A stretch of DNA of 64,000 nt from positions 402,538 to 466,537 of the forward strand of contig BJOX01000311.1 in NCBI GenBank assembly GCA_009731375.1. The letters run 5' to 3'. The number at the start of each line of letters is the position of its first letter. The first letter of the stretch is position 1. The position numbers and the translations under genes are program-made. This stretch comes from Paulinella micropora. Taxonomy: Eukaryota > Cercozoa > Imbricatea > Euglyphida. A model generated the notes under the pieces. That model was not told the DNA's origin. It saw only the letters and a list, made by a program, of their open reading frames with translations, and made no database searches. This document shows positions 59,227 through 64,000 of this stretch, in pieces.

Positions 59227-60138
59227 ATGGACGCATATGCATCCTCACGCAAGCAATTCATCAATTGGTGTATCGTACACAACCGAATATGCTTTCCGGC
59301 CACAGCAGAGACGGTCGCTCACTACCTGAGACACATGTGTGAAAGCGGCTATGCAGAGAGTACAATCAAAGGGCACTTCGCCGCTATTAAGGCGCAGTAC
59401 GCACTACTTCCCTACTGCGACCCCACCGATAGCCCATTGATGCAAATGGCAAAGGAAAGAGCAGGGGCAGAAGCCCCGCAGGGCAAGGAAGGCAAATACC
59501 CACTGTTGAGGGACGATTTACTCAAGATCCTCCAACTGCCTCTTAATGATTGGAGAGACAGCAGAAACAGCACCATGATTTTGCTGCAATGGATCTCTAT
59601 GACACGAGTGGGCAATATCACTGCACTAAAGGTGGAGGATATATGGTTCCACACGACTACAATAAACAACAGCCCATGTGAATACATGGTACTCCGGCTG
59701 AGGCACCTCAAGAACGATAAAGGTGAGAAGCTAGTGTATGTCGGTCAAGGCACAGAAACATTTTGCGCTGTTAAATGGGTTCGAGCATACTTGCAGGCTG
59801 TGAAAGATTTATTTCGCGGTTCACTCACAGACAGTTCGCCTCTCTTCTTCAAAATTGAGGGAAACAGTCTGGAGCACTTGAGTAGCAAAACACCGTCCAG
59901 TATTCTGAAAGAGAAAGTGGCACTCATTGGATTGGATCCAGCTATCTACGCGTCACATTCTAATACAATCGGCTCGGCTACAGAGGCGGCAAGATTGGGA
60001 ATGAAAATATACGCAATCAGGAGGCAAGGATTGTGGTCAGATAAAAGTACATGTGTGTTCAAATATGTGCGCGACATCAGCTTAGAAAACAAACTGGCCA
60101 TTACGAGCGTCTTGCAGGCAGGAGTCAAAATCGCTTAG
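59227..60138 (+). CDS. DIRS-like tyrosine recombinase, catalytic Arg replaced by Thr
   Basis: 303-codon ORF, open upstream to about 59160. N-terminal SAM-like DNA-binding half (residues 1-75), catalytic half with R127 (SMTRVGNITAL), H244 in ASHSNTIGSAT, W270 (GLW) at the His/Trp position and nucleophile Y280 (FKYVR). The family signature is HxxR; here position 247 is Thr (codon ACA, 59965-59967), so the second catalytic Arg is missing. The recombinase would join circular DNA to its target at the B-A junction. Follows RNase H by 87 bp. Confidence 0.88.
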   Translation: MDAYASSRKQFINWCIVHNRICFPATAETVAHYLRHMCESGYAESTIKGHFAAIKAQYALLPYCDPTDSPLMQMAKERAGAEAPQGKEGKYPLLRDDLLKILQLPLNDWRDSRNSTMILLQWISMTRVGNITALKVEDIWFHTTTINNSPCEYMVLRLRHLKNDKGEKLVYVGQGTETFCAVKWVRAYLQAVKDLFRGSLTDSSPLFFKIEGNSLEHLSSKTPSSILKEKVALIGLDPAIYASHSNTIGSATEAARLGMKIYAIRRQGLWSDKSTCVFKYVRDISLENKLAITSVLQAGVKIA

Positions 60139-61541
60139 ATACTCCTTGGTTCTCATAAGACATATGCTCAAATACAATCTACACCACCGTTCGACGATGG
60201 TGTATGCTATGGTTTACCAGATAAGTAACTGACGCTCGCTTATTAAAATCGATTCCCATGCTGTACTAGAATGCGATTTAATTACAAAATACACTTACTG
60301 AACCGTTATTAGCGTATCGTATCGTATCGTATCGTATCGTATCATATCGTATCGTATCGTATCGTATCGTATCGTATCGTATCGTATCCTATCGTATCCT
60401 ATCGTATCGTATCGTATCGTATCGTATCGTACCGTATCGTATCGTATCGTATCGTATCGTATCGTATCGTATTGTATCGTATCGTATCGTATTGTATCGT
60501 ATCGTATCGTATCGTATCATATCGTATCGTATCGTATCGTATCATATCGTAGCGTATTGTAGCGTATCGTATCGTATCGTATCGTATCGTATCGTATCGT
60601 AATGTTAGTCAAGAGAAATGACGTATTTAACTGAGATATCCAGTGATAAACTCATGTCACATAATGACATGACTACAGTAACAAGTCCTCGTAATAGCAC
60701 TCAATATCGGTCACATAACAATATAGTTCGTCATAATATATATACAGACATGCAGACGTAATATATGCAGTGAACACAGCAATCTTACAGAAATAGATTC
60801 CAGAAAAGCCTAACGTGTACAGTACGACGGCACCAGGATTTAGTAAGAAATCTAACGCTCAAAATGCATACAGGAACAGCATCGGACAAAAACGACACAA
60901 CCATCACCTCACATATATGAGAGACTCAACACACTAAATTTAAAGTCGATAACATAACTTGTAATTACACCACTTTCTTCACAGCGAAAACGATATCAAT
61001 GAAATACTCATCGATTCCAGGTACACTACAATGGATTACAAGAATATTTACGGGAACAGACATACAAAACACTTACACCACACATCTACTAGGACATAAA
61101 ACTGACCAACAAGAAAAATCTCGACAACAATAAGGATGCAAACATACACAGACTAATGTTTGCATACTGGAAAAAGGACACACGGTACGAACGCGCAGAA
61201 TACAGGCATAGAAACGAAGATACATTGATAATCAGATTTGTTATCCGTCTATAATTGCTGTTTTAGTTTCGGGGTATTACACACGTTGCAAAGCTATTTA
61301 TTCACAATTTAGGATCTTATCGTGGACAGAAAGAATGTATCATGGACTATGCCAAAGCACAAGCAAAAATAATATTTTTCAGCAGCAAACAGCTCGATGA
61401 GTCTTTTCCTAATTTCTAGTCAGCCTAAAAAAAATTTCCAGTTGAACCCAAAAAGGCAATTTTTGAGGGAATATAGGCAATTTGTCGGTATTTCTTCCAG
61501 GCCTGGCAGGGGAAAATGGCATTACCAATTTTTTCCAGAGA
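60139..61541. other. Non-coding 3' part of the DIRS-like element
   Basis: No gene. Contains the pentanucleotide array at 60313-60600, then AT-rich sequence. Confidence 0.6.
60313..60600 (+). repeat. (ATCGT)n pentanucleotide array
   Basis: About 57 units of GTATC/ATCGT with scattered single-base variants (ATCAT, ATCCT, ATTGT, AGCGT). Confidence 0.95.
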
Positions 61542-61616
61542 GAGAGAGAGGGGAGAGAGCTCATGGGATGTATGGTATGTTGTGAAATGAAGTTTTTGCA
61601 AGCTTGCGCAGCAAAA
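61542..61616 (+). repeat. Split direct repeat B1
   Basis: About 75 bp including a GA-rich start, then CTCATGGGATGTATGGTATG and a CAGCAAAA end. Matches B2 at 62035-62109 with one mismatch in the unique part; abuts A2. Confidence 0.88.
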
Positions 61617-61831
61617 GCGTCATTTCACAAATAACCATATCAGACAGAGTGGGCCGGTAGTGACAATCAATTGAGTTCACTTGCAGAGTTTCTCTGCGCA
61701 AATAAAGAAGCGGGAACTATTGTTCCCGCTCGAAAATGTGAAGATTAGAACAACAATCCTGTCCCCCTCAGATTTGCATTTTTTGTTTTATACAAAAGTG
61801 CTTTTAGTTTGGGTTTTAGGAAAGGCAAGAA
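61617..61831 (+). repeat. Split direct repeat A2
   Basis: 215 bp, partner of A1 (55164-55378). Confidence 0.92.
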
Positions 61832-62003
61832 CCCCCACCCACCCACCCATTTACATGATGTCTTCTCGTTTGGGGGCGGTGAGTGAGGGATGAGAAATTA
61901 TACACATTTACACACATCCACACACATCTCACACAATTCTGCACATAATGCTTCTCATCTCATGCACAATCACGCATATTCCATGCACAATATCTTGCAC
62001 AAT

Positions 62004-62036
62004 CTAGGTCTTTTGTGTTTAAGCACAAAGACCTAG
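62004..62036. other. Hairpin between A2 and B2
   Basis: CTAGGTCTTTTGTG and CACAAAGACCTAG form a stem with one bulged T and a 6-base loop, directly before B2. Confidence 0.7.
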
Positions 62037-62109
62037 GAGAGAGGGGAGAGAGCTCATGGGATGTATGGTATGTTGTGAAATGAAGTTTTTGCAAGCTTGT
62101 GCAGCAAAA
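62035..62109 (+). repeat. Split direct repeat B2
   Basis: Partner of B1; marks the right end of the DIRS-like element. Confidence 0.88.
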
Positions 62110-64000
62110 TCTGCCTTTTTCTATTCTATCTAGACTCGAAATAAATTCACAACGGACACTCAACAATCATGTTTCTATATGTAATAATGCTCACCGATTC
62201 AATAATACATAATTATCACTGTACTTATACACAAATCACAGTAATAAGTGCTGGTATATCTCCCAGTTTTGCCACACGCAATGATCAAAATAAGAACAAT
62301 AGAATGATAATATATAAAATGTAATCATAACTAGATCCAGTCACCTCACGATCTATATTCTCACACACACAGCCCACCAAGGCAAGAAAGCACAGAAATG
62401 CAAGAGAGCAACACATGTGCTCACAGTAATAAGCATAAACACGTACAGCATACAACACACGTCTCTCACAACACTCCAAAGCAGGCAACGGAACTCATGA
62501 TCACCACCCAGTCAACCAACACAGAAATAATTATAAATGCTATATGAAACTCCTACATGAGCCAGTAACCCAAACAGTAGCAACCACATTCAAAAACGAT
62601 ATCACCACATAAAACAAGCAAAATAGCGTACCACAGTACTATCATCACCGTCATGAACATCGTTGTCCAAATATGCATACCGATCATCATACACACATTC
62701 AAAGTACCACACCCCTACACATCTCTTTGGACAACCACACAACTAGTCATTCAATAAATAACGTTAGCAGACTTATCAATATACTCACAGTGCCTCATTC
62801 AAGCACACTCATTATACTTACCATCGTCACACTACGCATCGATGTCACAATACAGCACACTACCTACCACAAAGAACGCATAAGGAACATGCACTAACTC
62901 ACTTCACACCACCTCCAGATGCATATAAATCCAAACTACAGTGACACCTGACAATAACAAGCATGAGCCACACCATTTTACGGCAGTCCTTAGCCAGTCA
63001 CTACCACTGTCAAACATATCCCCCACTCTATAATAGAATGACTCGCACGCACTTACACCCCGACCTCGCAAACATCCACACACTGTGTCAGTGATATTTC
63101 TACATACACACACTTCAATCCTTGTTAAAGTACATTACGTAACCACAACGCATACTCACATAGGCAACACCTGCACTACGTATCAATCAGCTGAAGCTTC
63201 GAGCCGACAACGCGCTCACACAAACAGGTACTACTGCTTTACCTGACCTTCCAATACAACCTGTCCATGTGTGCAGGACCCTCTACCGTGTTCAAACGCG
63301 TCCTTAAATTGAACTTGAGGTGTTAAAAGGTTTTTACTCATGCCTGTTTATGTACTGGCAAAAAATAGCACAAAAAGTTATTACGAAAATAATTTTCAAA
63401 ATATGACAACAAAAACAAAAACAAAAGTCAACATATTACAAACGTAACATTCAGCAACCCAACAATTCATCGATCCAAAAATTCAGATACTATCTAAATT
63501 ACTAATCGGAAACACCTCCTATACTCAGGGACCCATAACCGACATAAAATCTGTACGTTNNNNNNNNNNTCATAACCGACATAAAATCTGTACGTTGTTC
63601 AAAATTTTTCCTTAATACTATTATATCTTTCTACCCACGTCACTATCAAAAACGCCACTTGTGATCACGCGATCCAGTCCGACAACTTTCCAATCGGTCC
63701 CGGTTCCTTTTCCCGTTCCCCAAATACACAAATCAGCACCTTTCACAAGCAATTTCAACCATCCAGCGCAGTTACTTGCACCACAACTACCATATCGCCA
63801 GTTCTTATTTTATCACTTGTCTTTTCTCCCAGACCAGCCCGTCCCGTATCATGTTTGCAGGTAACAAAGCTCATATGGAATTACATAGTAGCAAAGAATG
63901 GGCGGTGGGAATAAAAGAACACTCGAAACAAGAATTGCTCTTCTTGTGTTCGAGGAACTTGCGAAAGTGACGAGAACACTAGAAGCGTCAAATCATCTTC
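62110..64000. other. No gene recognised
   Basis: AC-rich, strand-asymmetric sequence with many CACA and ATCA words, little G on the plus strand to about 63100, and no credible ORF. Could be part of a long intron or UTR, or old repeat. Confidence 0.5.
63560..63569. other. Assembly gap (10 N), flanks overlap by about 26 bp
   Basis: CATAACCGACATAAAATCTG and the following TACGTT occur on both sides of the gap. Confidence 0.85.

Larger units (their letters stand above)
55164..62109 (+). mobile_element. DIRS-like tyrosine-recombinase retrotransposon with split direct repeats
   Basis: About 6.95 kb. Order: A1 (55164-55378), gag, RT, RNase H, tyrosine recombinase, B1 (to 61616), A2 (61617-61831), spacer, B2 (to 62109). 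B1 abuts A2 without a gap. This A1-ORFs-B1-A2-B2 arrangement is the hallmark of PAT/Ngaro-type DIRS elements, which integrate through a circular intermediate and make no target duplication. A1 is preceded by AAAT and B2 ends CAAAA, consistent with a short recombination core. Frameshifts in gag and between RT and RNase H, an altered recombinase residue and an antisense RT fragment indicate it is now defective. Confidence 0.88.

Noticed and set aside
55164-61831. Interpretation of the 215-bp repeats as ordinary LTRs
   Set aside because: The B1-A2-B2 order, B1/A2 abutment, tyrosine recombinase and absence of integrase and protease fit split direct repeats better than LTRs.

Overview
This is nuclear DNA of a eukaryote, most likely a protist or alga. 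It has GT-AG spliceosomal introns, dense microsatellites, several retrotransposon classes (LTR/copia, LINE, tyrosine-recombinase/DIRS-like), a TIR DNA transposon, a MITE, and no bacterial-type operons. I cannot name the species. Only one ordinary host gene is clearly complete: a long-chain acyl-CoA synthetase (LACS) on the minus strand at 51013-44495. My 15-exon model keeps its frame and totals 2130 coding bases (709 codons plus stop). Almost everything else is mobile DNA in various states of decay.

Layout. (1) 1-17.7 kb: a 10,523-bp unit is repeated (1-6213 matches 10524-16760). Each copy has a 285-bp MITE, a minus-strand transposase-like gene with a VGHT motif, and a plus-strand low-complexity gene. 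Between the copies lies a truncated LTR-retroelement (gag with CCCH finger, then a protease-like ORF) cut at about 6214. (2) 18.4-40.1 kb: one minus-strand Ty1/copia-type element broken into three collinear pieces, gag (40.1-37.8 kb), protease (30.9-29.6 kb), and integrase-RT-RNase H (21.9-18.4 kb). The first break is filled by a copy of the 3' half of the LACS locus (30899-37790). The second is filled by a 7,635-bp TIR element (21928-29562) flanked by CCGG. It carries two divergently transcribed spliced genes; removing it plus one CCGG restores the copia reading frame. (3) 42.6-43.6 kb: decayed LINE 3' end. (4) 44.5-51.0 kb: the LACS gene. (5) 52.7-54.9 kb: 5'-truncated LINE. (6) 55.2-62.1 kb: DIRS-like element with split direct repeats (A1 ... 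B1-A2 ... B2), gag, RT, RNase H and a tyrosine recombinase whose second catalytic Arg position is Thr. (7) 62.1-64.0 kb: no recognisable gene.

Assembly caution. All six 10-N gaps sit between flanks that repeat one another (about 13 bp to about 1 kb), so they look like overlapping contig ends rather than missing sequence. Part of the apparent exon repetition at 33.8-36.9 kb is therefore artificial. The 10.5-kb tandem repeat and the second LACS copy could be real duplications or uncollapsed haplotypes.

The most novel items are the 7.6-kb TIR element with its gene pair, the nested copia architecture, the split-direct-repeat element, and the LACS 5' splice sites, most of which read GTC.
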